Assembly (NCBI GenBank): GCA_001403775.1
Contig: CYUG01000012.1
Span: 148,016 to 212,015 of the forward strand
Direction: 5' to 3'
DNA from: Dermabacter indicis
Lineage (GTDB): Bacteria > Actinomycetota > Actinomycetes > Actinomycetales > Dermabacteraceae
Length of the DNA: 64,000 bases
Shown: piece after piece, positions 8,334 through 16,509 of the stretch
Numbering within the stretch: the first letter of the stretch is position 1
Layout: each line of letters starts with the position of its first letter
Program-made: the position numbers and the translations under genes
The notes under the pieces: model-generated
What the model saw: only the letters and a program-made list of their open reading frames with translations
Told to the model about the DNA's origin: nothing
Databases searched by the model: none

Positions 8334-9014
8334 ATGTTCCAGTTTCTCGAGATCATGAATGCGCACAAGAAGGTCATGGTGAAGCCCGAAGACGCGCTTG
8401 CCGGCCGTGACGATTACCCGTTCCCGCTGTCTCGCGATCATCTCGTGCTCGGCACGGACATGCTCGGCGAGGGTGCGCCGGCAGGAGCACGCGAGCTGAT
8501 CCTCGCGGGCGGGTGCTTCTGGGGTATCGAGCGCATCATGTGGCAGATTCCCGGCGTGTGGACCACCGCGGCGGTGTATGCAGGCGGCTACACGCCCCAC
8601 CCCACGTACGAGGAAGTGTGTTCCGCGAAAACGGGGCACGCGGAAGCTGTGAAGGTCGTGTATGAAGATGAGGAAGCGCTCGCGCGCGTGCTTACCGAGT
8701 TTTGGCAGCAGCACGATCCGACGACCGAGAATCGCCAGGGTAACGACATCGGCACGCAATATCGCAGCGCGATTTTCTGGACGGATCCGGCGCAAGAGCG
8801 CCTCGTGCGCGCGTCACTCGAGTCATATCAGGAGGTGCTCACTGCCGCGGGTCGCGGCAGCATCACCACGGTGGTGGCGCCGCTGAGCAAGGCAGGCGCG
8901 GGCACCTACTACTACGCCGAGCCGGAGCATCAGCAGTACCTTGCAAGGAATCCGGGTGGCTACTGCAATCACGGTTTCAACGGGGTTGCGTGTTCCCTTG
9001 AAGGCACAGTCTAA
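8334..9014 (+). CDS. msrA: Peptide methionine (S)-S-oxide reductase
   Basis: Reduces methionine-S-sulfoxide in proteins and free methionine using thioredoxin. The catalytic motif GCFWG has its Cys at residue 61; the fold's conserved GYTPHPTYEEVCSAKTGHAE, GTQYRS and PEHQQYLARNP segments follow, and C-terminal cysteines (GGYCNHGFNGVAC) can act as resolving residues. 226 residues; the N-terminal 50 match the MsrA subgroup that begins with a short extension. The ATG follows GGAGC. Its TAA overlaps the larC stop on the opposite strand by three bases, so the two genes are tail to tail with no terminator between them. Confidence 0.95.
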   Translation: MFQFLEIMNAHKKVMVKPEDALAGRDDYPFPLSRDHLVLGTDMLGEGAPAGARELILAGGCFWGIERIMWQIPGVWTTAAVYAGGYTPHPTYEEVCSAKTGHAEAVKVVYEDEEALARVLTEFWQQHDPTTENRQGNDIGTQYRSAIFWTDPAQERLVRASLESYQEVLTAAGRGSITTVVAPLSKAGAGTYYYAEPEHQQYLARNPGGYCNHGFNGVACSLEGTV

Positions 9015-10385
9015 GAGGAGTAGGCGTCCCTGGCGCGCCGCAGCGCTTCGCGTTCGGTGATGCCGAGTTTTTTGGCGAGGGCCTGCACGTCCCGGAACTC
9101 AGGTCCGACGGTTGCCACAGAACCGTCGGAACGCATAGCGATCTTGAAGGCCACCTCCACGCCCTCCACCTCGATTTTTTCGAACCGCCTGGTGAGGATG
9201 CGCCTGCTGAGAGGCGCGTACCGCACGCCGAGCGAGCCTGTGAGGTCGAGAAGCAGATCCGCGAGGGTGGTCTCTTCCCCCACGCGCGCGAGGGCGTGCA
9301 CGGTCACGGCGGGGCGGCCGTGTTTCATGATGATCGGCGTCAGCCAGCAGTCGAGCGCACCGGCCTCGAGCATCGAATCGATGATGCCGGGCCAGAGCCG
9401 CGGGTCGGCATCGTCAACGTTGGCCTCGAGCTGGATGACCCGATCGGGGGTGTCGTGGGCGTCACGCATGGGGGTAGCGCTCCCCGAGAAAGAAGCGCAC
9501 AACATTCGGGCGGCCCGGAGTGTCCTTCGTGCCCGCGCCGATGCCCACCGCGCTTGTGATCATGCCGGGCATCGGCCCGTAGCTTTCCGCGAGACCGCGC
9601 ATGAGAGCAACGCCCGTGGGTGTTGCGAGTTCTCCGATCCCAGGGGCGACGCCGGCCGGGGGAACGGCCGCGGGGTGGGGGCCGCCCGCGACGTGCTCGG
9701 GAAGCGAGTGTTCATGGTGGTGGTCGTGAGAGTGCCCGTGCCCGTGCGCATGATCGTGGGAGTGCGCGTGCGGGCGTGGCGGCAGCAGGTCGCCGGCAAC
9801 CGTCGGCCATCCTTCCGCCAGATAAGCCGTGGCCGGAACCGGCACCGGAATGTCCCCGTGGGCGGCGCGAATGCGTCCCGAGCCGACCGCGATCGTGCTG
9901 CCCACCGCGCTCTCGATTCCGAGCTGACGCCAAGCCTCGCACGCCCCGATCACGTCGGCGATCGAATCGAGCGCGCCGACCTCGTGGAAGTGCACATCCT
10001 CGGGATCGATGCCGTGGGCGCGGCCCTCGGCGCGCGCGAGGAGACCAAAAACGCGCAAACCAAGGTCAATCGTGGCGTCGGGAATCGAGCCGCGCGCACC
10101 CTCGAGCATCTCGCGGATCGATGTCCACGTGCGGTGGGGCGGGTTGTCGACGAGCATTTCAACGTCGACCTTGACGCTCCGCTGCCCGCATCTATCGACG
10201 ACGCGCGACGAGAGCTTCACGGCGCCGGGGATAAGGGCATCGATCACGGACTGAACCTTCTCGAGGTCGGCGCCCGCATCCACGAGGGCACCGAGGAGCA
10301 TGTCGCCCGCAATGCCGGCCGTCGCATCGATCCACGCGATCGTATGGGGGGAGGTGTCATCGTTGAGGTGTTCACTGTGTCCCAT
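9011..10385 (-). CDS. larC: LarC, nickel insertion protein (CTP-dependent cyclometallase), joined by frameshift
   Basis: LarC inserts nickel into the pincer nucleotide cofactor of LarA. Two overlapping frames make up the protein. The first runs from the ATG at 10385 to a TGA at 9462 and holds [30 protein letters not shown] and a histidine-rich, nickel-binding stretch of about 20 residues. The second ends at 9011 and begins with the C-terminal domain ([13 protein letters not shown]). They join without loss if the ribosome skips +1 on ACCCCCA at 9469-9476; total length is then a whole number of codons, about 457 residues. Translation-level joining of larC1 and larC2 is reported in Lactobacillus plantarum. 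A separate start at the ATG of the second frame (9469) is the alternative. Divergent from larA. Confidence 0.85.
9104..9130 (-). repeat. Dispersed motif GGCAACCGTCGGACC, hairpin form inside larC
   Basis: On the coding strand of larC GGCAACCGTCGGACC occupies 9102-9116. With the neighbouring AACCGTCGGA at 9121-9130 it forms a perfect 10-bp inverted repeat with a 7-base loop. It encodes [11 protein letters not shown], so the word is tolerated in a coding region. Confidence 0.7.
9462..9477 (-). other. Candidate +1 ribosomal frameshift site in larC
   Basis: Coding-strand codons read TAC CCC CAT GCG TGA. A proline tRNA on CCC can re-pair on CCC one base downstream because five C's are consecutive, after which ATG CGT GAC continues the LarC C-terminal domain. 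The zero-frame stop comes two codons later. Position matches the domain boundary exactly. A GGGGAG upstream (about 9485) could act as an internal stimulator or as a start signal for a separate second protein. Confidence 0.55.
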
Positions 10386-10386
10386 G

Positions 10387-10420
10387 GCAACCGATTGTAA
10401 TCCGCGCGATAATGGACCAC
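10387..10420. promoter_or_regulatory. Divergent larC/larA promoters with LacI-like operator; leaderless starts likely
   Basis: Only 35 bp separate the two start codons. Leftward, TACAAT (rc of 10393-10398) lies about 8 bases before the larC ATG; rightward, GATAAT (10409-10414) lies about 7 bases before the larA ATG at 10421. Neither start has a Shine-Dalgarno site, which fits leaderless mRNAs. GCAACCGATTGT at 10387-10398 fits the CAANCGNTTG core of LacI-family operators and covers the leftward -10. Confidence 0.45.
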
Positions 10421-11746
10421 ATGAGCGAACGAGTACCTCACGTGAAGCCCATTCCCGCCTCGCTTGCGAGCGCCGCTGCACGCATCGGCGGCCCCGACGA
10501 GACCCTCACCGACGAGCAGATCGCGAGCTTTGTGAAGGAGCAGCTCGCAAGCACCGACCTCGACGGCAAGCGCGTGTGCGTGATCATTCCCGACGGCACC
10601 CGGTCAGTACCGCTTCCGCGCGTGATGCCCGCCGTTCACGACGCGCTCAAGGACCGCGCCTCCCACATCATCGTGCTCATCGCCCTTGGCACGCACGCCG
10701 CGATGAGCGAAGAGCACATCGAGCGAATGCTCGGCACGGGCCCCGGCAAGCTGCGCGAGACCTATCCGGCGTTCGATATCCGCAACCACGAGTGGGATAA
10801 CGAAAGCGAGATCGCGGACCTCGGCGAGATCAGCGCCGAAACGATCGCGGAACTCACGGGCGGGCTTCTGAGCGATGTCCCGATGCGCGTGAACATCAAC
10901 CGTCACGTCGCCGAAGCGGACGTCAACCTCATCGTGGGTCCCGTATTCCCCCACGAGGTCGTGGGCTTCTCAGGCGGCAATAAATACTTCTTCCCCGGAT
11001 GCTCCGTGCACGACGTCATCGACATCTCCCACTGGGTGGGCGCGCTCATCACGGCGAGCCGCATCATCGGCGCGCTTGGCCTCACGCCCGTGCGTGAGCT
11101 CATCGACGCGGCAAGCGCTCGCATCGAGACCGAGAAATACTGCCTCGCGATGGTCGTGCGCTCCGCGAGCAGTGACCTGCACGCGATGAGCTTCGGAGGC
11201 CCCGAGAGCGCGTGGGCGGCCTGCGCACAGATCTCGGCCCACACGCACATCCGCTACGTCGAAAAACCGTACAAGCGGATCGTCGCGATCATGCCGGAGA
11301 TGTACGAAGACATTTGGACGGGCGCGAAGGGCTTTTACAAGCTTGAACCGGTGTGTGCCGACGGTGGCCAGGTCATCATCTACGCTCCGCACATCACGGA
11401 GGTCGCTGCCATGCATCCAGGTCTTCGCGACATCGGCTATCACAACATCGAGTACTTCACGAAGCAGTGGGATCGGTTCAAAGACCACCCGTGGGGCGAG
11501 CTCGCCCACTCGACGCACGTCACGGGTCTCGGCACGTACGACCCCGAAACCGGCGAAGAGAAGAATCGCGTGCGCCGCGCGTTCGCGGCGCAGATCCCGC
11601 CCGAGGTGTGCGCGGAGTACAACGTCGAGTACGTTGATCCCACTTCGCTCGACCTCGAGGCCCTCCGCAGTGATCCCGAAACCCTCGTCGTGGATCACGC
11701 GGGTGAGGTTTTGCACCGCCTCGCGAGTGAGCGGCAGCCACTGTGA
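10421..11746 (+). CDS. larA: LarA-family nickel-pincer-dependent 2-hydroxyacid racemase/epimerase
   Basis: Cytosolic enzyme of 441 residues that carries a nickel pincer cofactor and inverts the C2 of a 2-hydroxyacid by hydride transfer. PDGTR (Asp58), GTHAAMS (His92), [13 protein letters not shown] (His178, Lys188) and DISHW (His204) supply the expected acid/base, cofactor-linking and nickel ligands; the 178/188/204 spacing equals that of His174, Lys184 and His200 in Lactobacillus plantarum LarA. The substrate is open: relatives act on lactate, malate, phenyllactate or gluconate, and the sugar-acid genes next door make an aldonate or dicarboxylate as likely as lactate. First gene of larA-larE-larB, overlapping larE by 4 bp. 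An ATG at 10412 is the alternative start. Confidence 0.88.
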   Translation: MSERVPHVKPIPASLASAAARIGGPDETLTDEQIASFVKEQLASTDLDGKRVCVIIPDGTRSVPLPRVMPAVHDALKDRASHIIVLIALGTHAAMSEEHIERMLGTGPGKLRETYPAFDIRNHEWDNESEIADLGEISAETIAELTGGLLSDVPMRVNINRHVAEADVNLIVGPVFPHEVVGFSGGNKYFFPGCSVHDVIDISHWVGALITASRIIGALGLTPVRELIDAASARIETEKYCLAMVVRSASSDLHAMSFGGPESAWAACAQISAHTHIRYVEKPYKRIVAIMPEMYEDIWTGAKGFYKLEPVCADGGQVIIYAPHITEVAAMHPGLRDIGYHNIEYFTKQWDRFKDHPWGELAHSTHVTGLGTYDPETGEEKNRVRRAFAAQIPPEVCAEYNVEYVDPTSLDLEALRSDPETLVVDHAGEVLHRLASERQPL

Positions 11747-12612
11747 GCGCTTCGCTCACGACGGTGCCTAAGCTCACCGGAGACCTCGCCGTGCGTGCGG
11801 ATGCCGCCATGCGCGAGCTCGCCGAGCACGAGCGCGTGGGAATCGCTTACTCGGGTGGGGTGGACTCGGCGACCCTCGCGGCGCTCGCGGTGCGGGCGCT
11901 CGGCGCCGAGCGCGTCGTAGCCCTCCTCGGGGTGTCGCCCTCGCTTGCGCGGCGCGAACGGCAAACCGCCCACGAGGTCGCGAAAGCGATCGGCGTGCCC
12001 GTTCAGGAGATCCAGACTCACGAGGGTGAGCGTCCCGAATACATCGCGAACGACGTGGACCGCTGCTTCTTCTGCAAGGACGAGCTTTTCACGCGCATCG
12101 AGGACGAGATTCTCGACGACCTCGGTCTCGACGCCGTCGCCTACGGCGAAAACGCCGACGATGCGAAGCGCCCCGATCGCCCCGGTGCGGGCGCCGCGAC
12201 GAACCACGCAGTGCTCCGCCCCCTCGCGAGCGCGGGCCTCACGAAGCGCGATGTGCGCGAGGTTGCGCGAGCCCTCGGCGTTCCCGTTGCTGATAAACCG
12301 GCCGCGCCGTGCCTCGCTTCGCGCATTCCCCACGGCGAGAAGGTCACGCCCGAGAAGCTCCGCCAGGTCGAAGATCTCGAGGATGCCGTGTTTGACCTGG
12401 GCTTTAGCGACTGCCGCGTGCGCCACCACGGCCGCATCGCGCGCATCGAGGTACCTCAGGGCGAGCTTCCGCGCGCCGTCGAACCCGAGACCCGCGCGGC
12501 GCTCGTGAACGCCGGAAGGAAGGCGGGGTTCCGCAACGTCACTCTCGACCTTGCCGGCCTGCAGTCGGGCGCGTTCACGCTCAGCATCATGAACGCGAAG
12601 GGCACCCTGTGA
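11743..12612 (+). CDS. larE: LarE, ATP-dependent sacrificial sulfur transferase for the pincer cofactor
   Basis: Converts the two carboxylates of the pincer precursor to thiocarboxylates after AMP activation. PP-loop motif SGGVDSATL at about residue 38; conserved FFCKDELF and YGENADD segments; and PCLASRIPHGE with Cys190, equivalent to the cysteine that donates its sulfur (and becomes dehydroalanine) in the Lactobacillus enzyme. 289 residues. The GTG start overlaps the larA stop (GTGA), and its own stop overlaps larB the same way, so the three genes form one translationally coupled operon. Confidence 0.93.
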   Translation: MSASLTTVPKLTGDLAVRADAAMRELAEHERVGIAYSGGVDSATLAALAVRALGAERVVALLGVSPSLARRERQTAHEVAKAIGVPVQEIQTHEGERPEYIANDVDRCFFCKDELFTRIEDEILDDLGLDAVAYGENADDAKRPDRPGAGAATNHAVLRPLASAGLTKRDVREVARALGVPVADKPAAPCLASRIPHGEKVTPEKLRQVEDLEDAVFDLGFSDCRVRHHGRIARIEVPQGELPRAVEPETRAALVNAGRKAGFRNVTLDLAGLQSGAFTLSIMNAKGTL

Positions 12613-13415
12613 GAGATGAGAGCATCGTGAACGAGGGGCTCGGCGGGGGCGCAGGCCCTAGCGGTGTAAGTTCGAGCGGCGTAAACACCAGCGGCGCACG
12701 GCCCAGCAAGGGGCCTGACGCTTCCCTCTCCGGCATTGCGAACCTTGACTTTGACCGTGCCGCACGGCGTGGCGCACCCGAGGCGATTTTGTGCGACGCG
12801 AAGAGCACGAAGCAGGTCGCGCGGATCGCTCGCGCGATCCGCGAGCACGCTGAAAGGTCGGGCAGCGAGCCCGCGCTTCCCACGCTCTTCACCCGCCTCG
12901 ACGCCGAAAAAGCCGCCGCGATCCGTGAAGAGTTGCCCGGCATGGCTTACGACGAAGAAGCGTCGATGGGGGCGTGGCCAGCGTCGGAACCGGATCCCAC
13001 CGGCGGTCTCGTGACCGTGGCGTGCGCCGGCACGAGCGACCTGCCCGTCGCACGCGAAGCGGAGCTGACCGCGCGCTACCTCGGCCGACCCACCCGACTC
13101 ATCCCCGACATCGGGATTGCGGGGCTGCACCGCCTGCTCGAGCGACTGCCCGAACTGCGCGAATCGGCGTGCATCATCGCCGTTGCGGGCATGGACGGCG
13201 CGCTCCCCACGGTCCTCGCGGGGCAGGTGGCGTGCCCCGTCGTCGCGCTGCCCACATCGGTGGGCTACGGCGTCGCGACCGGGGGAGTGAGCGCGGCCCT
13301 CACCATGCTTTCGGCGTGTGCGCCCGGCATCGGCGTTGTCAATATAGACAACGGATACGGCGCGGGGCACCTCGCCGCACAAATTGCACGGTGGGCGCCC
13401 CGCGAAACCGAGTAG
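12609..13415 (+). CDS. larB: LarB, nicotinic acid adenine dinucleotide carboxylase/hydrolase
   Basis: First enzyme of pincer-cofactor synthesis; carboxylates the pyridinium C5 of NaAD and hydrolyses the dinucleotide. The signature FDRAARRGAPEAILCDAKST lies near residue 44, and a PurE-like C-terminal domain (VTVACAGTSDLPVA, ALPTSVGYG, VNIDNGYGAG) follows. 268 residues from the GTG overlapping larE. The first 40 residues are a low-complexity Gly/Ser linker encoded by three imperfect 15-bp repeats (AGCGGYG..., 12660-12704), unusual for the family. Ends 18 bp from the convergent TRAP gene. Confidence 0.92.
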   Translation: MRDESIVNEGLGGGAGPSGVSSSGVNTSGARPSKGPDASLSGIANLDFDRAARRGAPEAILCDAKSTKQVARIARAIREHAERSGSEPALPTLFTRLDAEKAAAIREELPGMAYDEEASMGAWPASEPDPTGGLVTVACAGTSDLPVAREAELTARYLGRPTRLIPDIGIAGLHRLLERLPELRESACIIAVAGMDGALPTVLAGQVACPVVALPTSVGYGVATGGVSAALTMLSACAPGIGVVNIDNGYGAGHLAAQIARWAPRETE

Positions 13416-13433
13416 AGAAGCGGCAATCGAGCT

Positions 13434-14744
13434 TTACGAGAGCACGCCCAACACGCTCGGCAGGAACATTGTGATCTGCGGAATGAACATCACGAGCAGT
13501 AGCCCAATCATGAGCGCGATCAGGAAGGGCACGAGCGCTCGAATCATGGGTTCCACACGTACTCCGCCCACCTTCGCGCCTACGAACAACACGTTTCCCA
13601 CGGGCGGCGTAATCGTGCCGATACACAGGTTGAACGTGATCATGAGACCGAAATGGATCGGATCCACGCCGAGCTGCTCCGTGATCGGAAGGAAGATCGG
13701 CGTGAAGATGAGAATCGCGGGCGTGGGATCCATAAAGGTCCCCACCACGAGGAGAACCGCCATCATGATCAGAAGGATGAGGACCTTCGAATCCGCGAGC
13801 GACAAGAGCGCCTGGGCAACCGTCTCGGGGATCGTCGCGTAACTGAGTGCCCACCCGAGTGCCGACGACACCGACACAAGAAGCATGACCACGGCGGTCG
13901 TGCGCGCCGAAGCCGCGAGAATGCCCGGAACGTCCTTGAGGTGCAGTTCGCGATACACGAGGCCGAGAATGAAGCAGTACGCGACAGCAATCACCGCCGA
14001 CTCAGTGGCCGTGAACATGCCCGCGAGGAGGCCACCCACGACGATGACAATCATGAGGATCGCCGGCACAGCCTTCAAAAGTGTCATCCCGGCGACGGGA
14101 AGAGGGATCCGTTCGGTGGTGCCGCGAAGCTCTGAACGCCGCCGTGCCGCGAGCAGCACAACCGCCACACACGCGAGGACCCACACAAGGCCAGGGCCGT
14201 AGCCCGCGACAAACAGTGCGGCGACCGAGGTCGACGACACGAGCGAGTACACGATGAGAGTGTTCGACGGCGGGATCAGCATGCCCGACGGTGCCGAGGC
14301 CACATTGACTGCTGCCGCGAACGCGGGGTCGTAACCCTCCCGGCGCTGGCGCGGGTTCATCGTCGTGCCAACAGCCGCCGCCGAAGCAACCGCTGCGCCC
14401 GACACCGAACCGAAGAGCGCGTTCGCCACGACATTCGTATGTGCAAGCGAACCGGGGAGGCGCCCCACGAGCACCTTCGCCGCGTCAATGAGGCGCGTCG
14501 CAATCCCGCCACTGTTCATGAGGTTGCCGGCGAGCACGAAGAACGGAATGGCGAGAAGCGTGAACGAGCTTGAGCCCGTGAACATTCGCTGCGCCGCGAC
14601 AAAAACCGCGGAATCCGCGTCGAGAACCGCAATGAGCGCGATGACCGAGGGCAGGCCAATCGCGACGGCAATCGGTGCGCCAATGAAAATGAGAAGAGCG
14701 ATGCCGATGACAAGAATAGAACCGGCAAGCATTGCGGGATCCAC
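13434..14744 (-). CDS. dctM: TRAP transporter large permease (set 1)
   Basis: The 12-segment DctM subunit of a tripartite ATP-independent periplasmic transporter, which uses an ion gradient to import an organic acid. 436 residues, hydrophobic throughout, with family motifs PFFVLAGNLMNSGGI, SAPSGMLIPPSNT and DPTPAILIFTPIFLP. Last gene of a long leftward operon that starts at the GH31 gene at 21971. It follows dctQ with a 3-bp gap. The second set in the same operon is clearly paralogous (same order and lengths) but not identical. Confidence 0.92.
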   Translation of the reverse strand: MDPAMLAGSILVIGIALLIFIGAPIAVAIGLPSVIALIAVLDADSAVFVAAQRMFTGSSSFTLLAIPFFVLAGNLMNSGGIATRLIDAAKVLVGRLPGSLAHTNVVANALFGSVSGAAVASAAAVGTTMNPRQRREGYDPAFAAAVNVASAPSGMLIPPSNTLIVYSLVSSTSVAALFVAGYGPGLVWVLACVAVVLLAARRRSELRGTTERIPLPVAGMTLLKAVPAILMIVIVVGGLLAGMFTATESAVIAVAYCFILGLVYRELHLKDVPGILAASARTTAVVMLLVSVSSALGWALSYATIPETVAQALLSLADSKVLILLIMMAVLLVVGTFMDPTPAILIFTPIFLPITEQLGVDPIHFGLMITFNLCIGTITPPVGNVLFVGAKVGGVRVEPMIRALVPFLIALMIGLLLVMFIPQITMFLPSVLGVLS

Positions 14745-14747
14745 GGG

Positions 14748-15383
14748 CTACACCTCCGTCGAGTCAGTCTTTTCACCGGATTCTCGGTGACGTGAATGGG
14801 GGCCCGCATCCGCGCTCTGACGAGGAATCGCGGGGGCGGGGATGACGTCGGAAGCCTGCGGCTCGAGTGAGGGAAGAACGCCAAATCGTGCGGCATCGAT
14901 GAGGTCCAGGATGGCCACGACGAACACGATTGCGCCGCACACGGGAAGCGCGAGGTACATGTGGCCGATCGTGAGGGACAGGCCCGGGATCGATTGGCCC
15001 CACGTGAGCGCAACACCGCGGATGCCGCCCCACACGAGACCGAGACCTGCGAACAGGGCAACGGCAAGCTCAACGAGGATCGCGAGAATCTTCTGCACCG
15101 CTGGGGGCGCGAGACGAGACACGATATCGACGGCGACGTGGCCACGCTCCGCGAACACGAACGCCATCGAGAACAGTGTGAGCCACACGAGCATGTACTG
15201 TGCGACGGTCGTGGACCAGGTTGAGGGCTGGCTGAGGACCTGGCGCGCGAACACCTGCCACAACACGACGAGAACGAGAACCGCGAAAATTACGACGCTG
15301 ACCCATTTGAGGGTCTCGATGATGCCGCGACGAAGTGAGGACACCTGCGCGGTGACCTGCGCAGAGACGGATGCGGTACTCAC
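14748..15383 (-). CDS. dctQ: TRAP transporter small permease (set 1)
   Basis: Four-segment DctQ partner of the large permease, 211 residues. Hydrophobic segments at about 29-48, 67-83, 106-130 and 145-165, with the conserved QVFARQVLSQPSTWS and ERGHVAVDI motifs between them. A charged C-terminal tail of about 40 residues (SADAGPHSRHRESGEKTDSTEV region) is extra. The ATG overlaps the dctP stop by 4 bp. Confidence 0.88.
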   Translation of the reverse strand: MSTASVSAQVTAQVSSLRRGIIETLKWVSVVIFAVLVLVVLWQVFARQVLSQPSTWSTTVAQYMLVWLTLFSMAFVFAERGHVAVDIVSRLAPPAVQKILAILVELAVALFAGLGLVWGGIRGVALTWGQSIPGLSLTIGHMYLALPVCGAIVFVVAILDLIDAARFGVLPSLEPQASDVIPAPAIPRQSADAGPHSRHRESGEKTDSTEV

Positions 15384-16462
15384 TTTGAATCTCCCTTCGC
15401 CGATTCGTGTTCGCGGACTTTCGTGTAAAGCTCCTCGTCTTCGGGAGTCGTGAGGAACTGCTCGGCGACCGCGTCGATGGCTGGGCCGAATACCGACGGG
15501 TCAATCTCGTGAATCGTCGAGCCGGCCTCCTTCATCGCGTCGATCGCCTTATCGGTCTCCGATTTCCACAACTCAACGAAGTAGTCCTGCGCCTTCGTAA
15601 AACAGTCGAGGAACGCTTCGCGATCGTCCGCGCTCATTTTTTTTAGCGTGTTCTCACCCGCGACGACGTAGTCGAGGCCGACGAGGTGGTTCGTGAGAGT
15701 GAAATGCTTCGCGACCTCGTAGTGCCGCTGCGTCACGTAGCTAATCTCGTTGTTTTCCGCGCCATCGAGTACGCCAGCCTGAAGAGCGGTGTACACCTCG
15801 CCGTAGGCCATAGGTGTGGGAGAGGCACTCATCGCGCGCATGAGTGAAATGAACACATCCGACTCCTGCACGCGGATCTTCTTCCCCGCGAGATCGTCGG
15901 GTGAAGACACGGGTGCCTTCGTGTACATGTGCCGTGAGCCCTGCGTCAACCCGCCGATAACCCTCAGGTTCTTCGATTCGACGAGTGACTCGAAAAGCTC
16001 ACCCACAATTGACTCGTCCTTGAGCACCGCTGCCTGGTGGTCGCTATCGGTGAAGACACCCGGAAGGTTCAGAGGGCGGAAGCGCAGTGAGAGGTTCTCC
16101 ATTTGTGGACTCGAAATGACTGCCATATCGACGGCGCCATCCGCGACGAGCTGGATCACTTCCTGCTGCGCACCGAGACTTTCATTTGGGTACACGCGCG
16201 CGCCCCAACGGCCGTTCGTGGCCTCTCTGAGAAGCTCACCAAATTTCGCGAGTGCGATGTAGCTCGGGTGTGTTTCCGTTTGGTTGAGGGACACGGACAA
16301 GACGTGATCGGTGCTAACGCTGCCCTCCGCCCCTCCACACGCCGCGAGAACGGTGGCCGCACCGGTTGCCGTGGCAAGGCCGAGAACGGACCGTCGCGAT
16401 ATGACGCGGGAAGGGAAGCGGTGACGCCCATCCACCCCTGCAAAAAGGTGCACTGGTGCCAT
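15380..16462 (-). CDS. dctP: TRAP transporter substrate-binding protein (set 1), Tat lipoprotein
   Basis: Extracytoplasmic DctP receptor of about 360 residues that captures the ligand and hands it to DctQM. The ATG at 16462 follows AAAGGAG. The leader has a twin-arginine motif (SRRSVLGLA) and a lipobox (LAACGG), so it is exported folded and anchored. The DctP fold is shown by GGAEGSV onward, the RFRPLNLPGVF segment and the ligand-arginine motif KKIRVQ. Organic acids with a carboxylate bind this arginine in the family. Neighbouring genes suggest a uronate or aldonate; that is inference. Confidence 0.88.
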   Translation of the reverse strand: MAPVHLFAGVDGRHRFPSRVISRRSVLGLATATGAATVLAACGGAEGSVSTDHVLSVSLNQTETHPSYIALAKFGELLREATNGRWGARVYPNESLGAQQEVIQLVADGAVDMAVISSPQMENLSLRFRPLNLPGVFTDSDHQAAVLKDESIVGELFESLVESKNLRVIGGLTQGSRHMYTKAPVSSPDDLAGKKIRVQESDVFISLMRAMSASPTPMAYGEVYTALQAGVLDGAENNEISYVTQRHYEVAKHFTLTNHLVGLDYVVAGENTLKKMSADDREAFLDCFTKAQDYFVELWKSETDKAIDAMKEAGSTIHEIDPSVFGPAIDAVAEQFLTTPEDEELYTKVREHESAKGDSK

Positions 16463-16509
16463 GACGATCAATCTCCTTTGATTTCACACGCTACCGACTG
16501 GCCGGCAGC

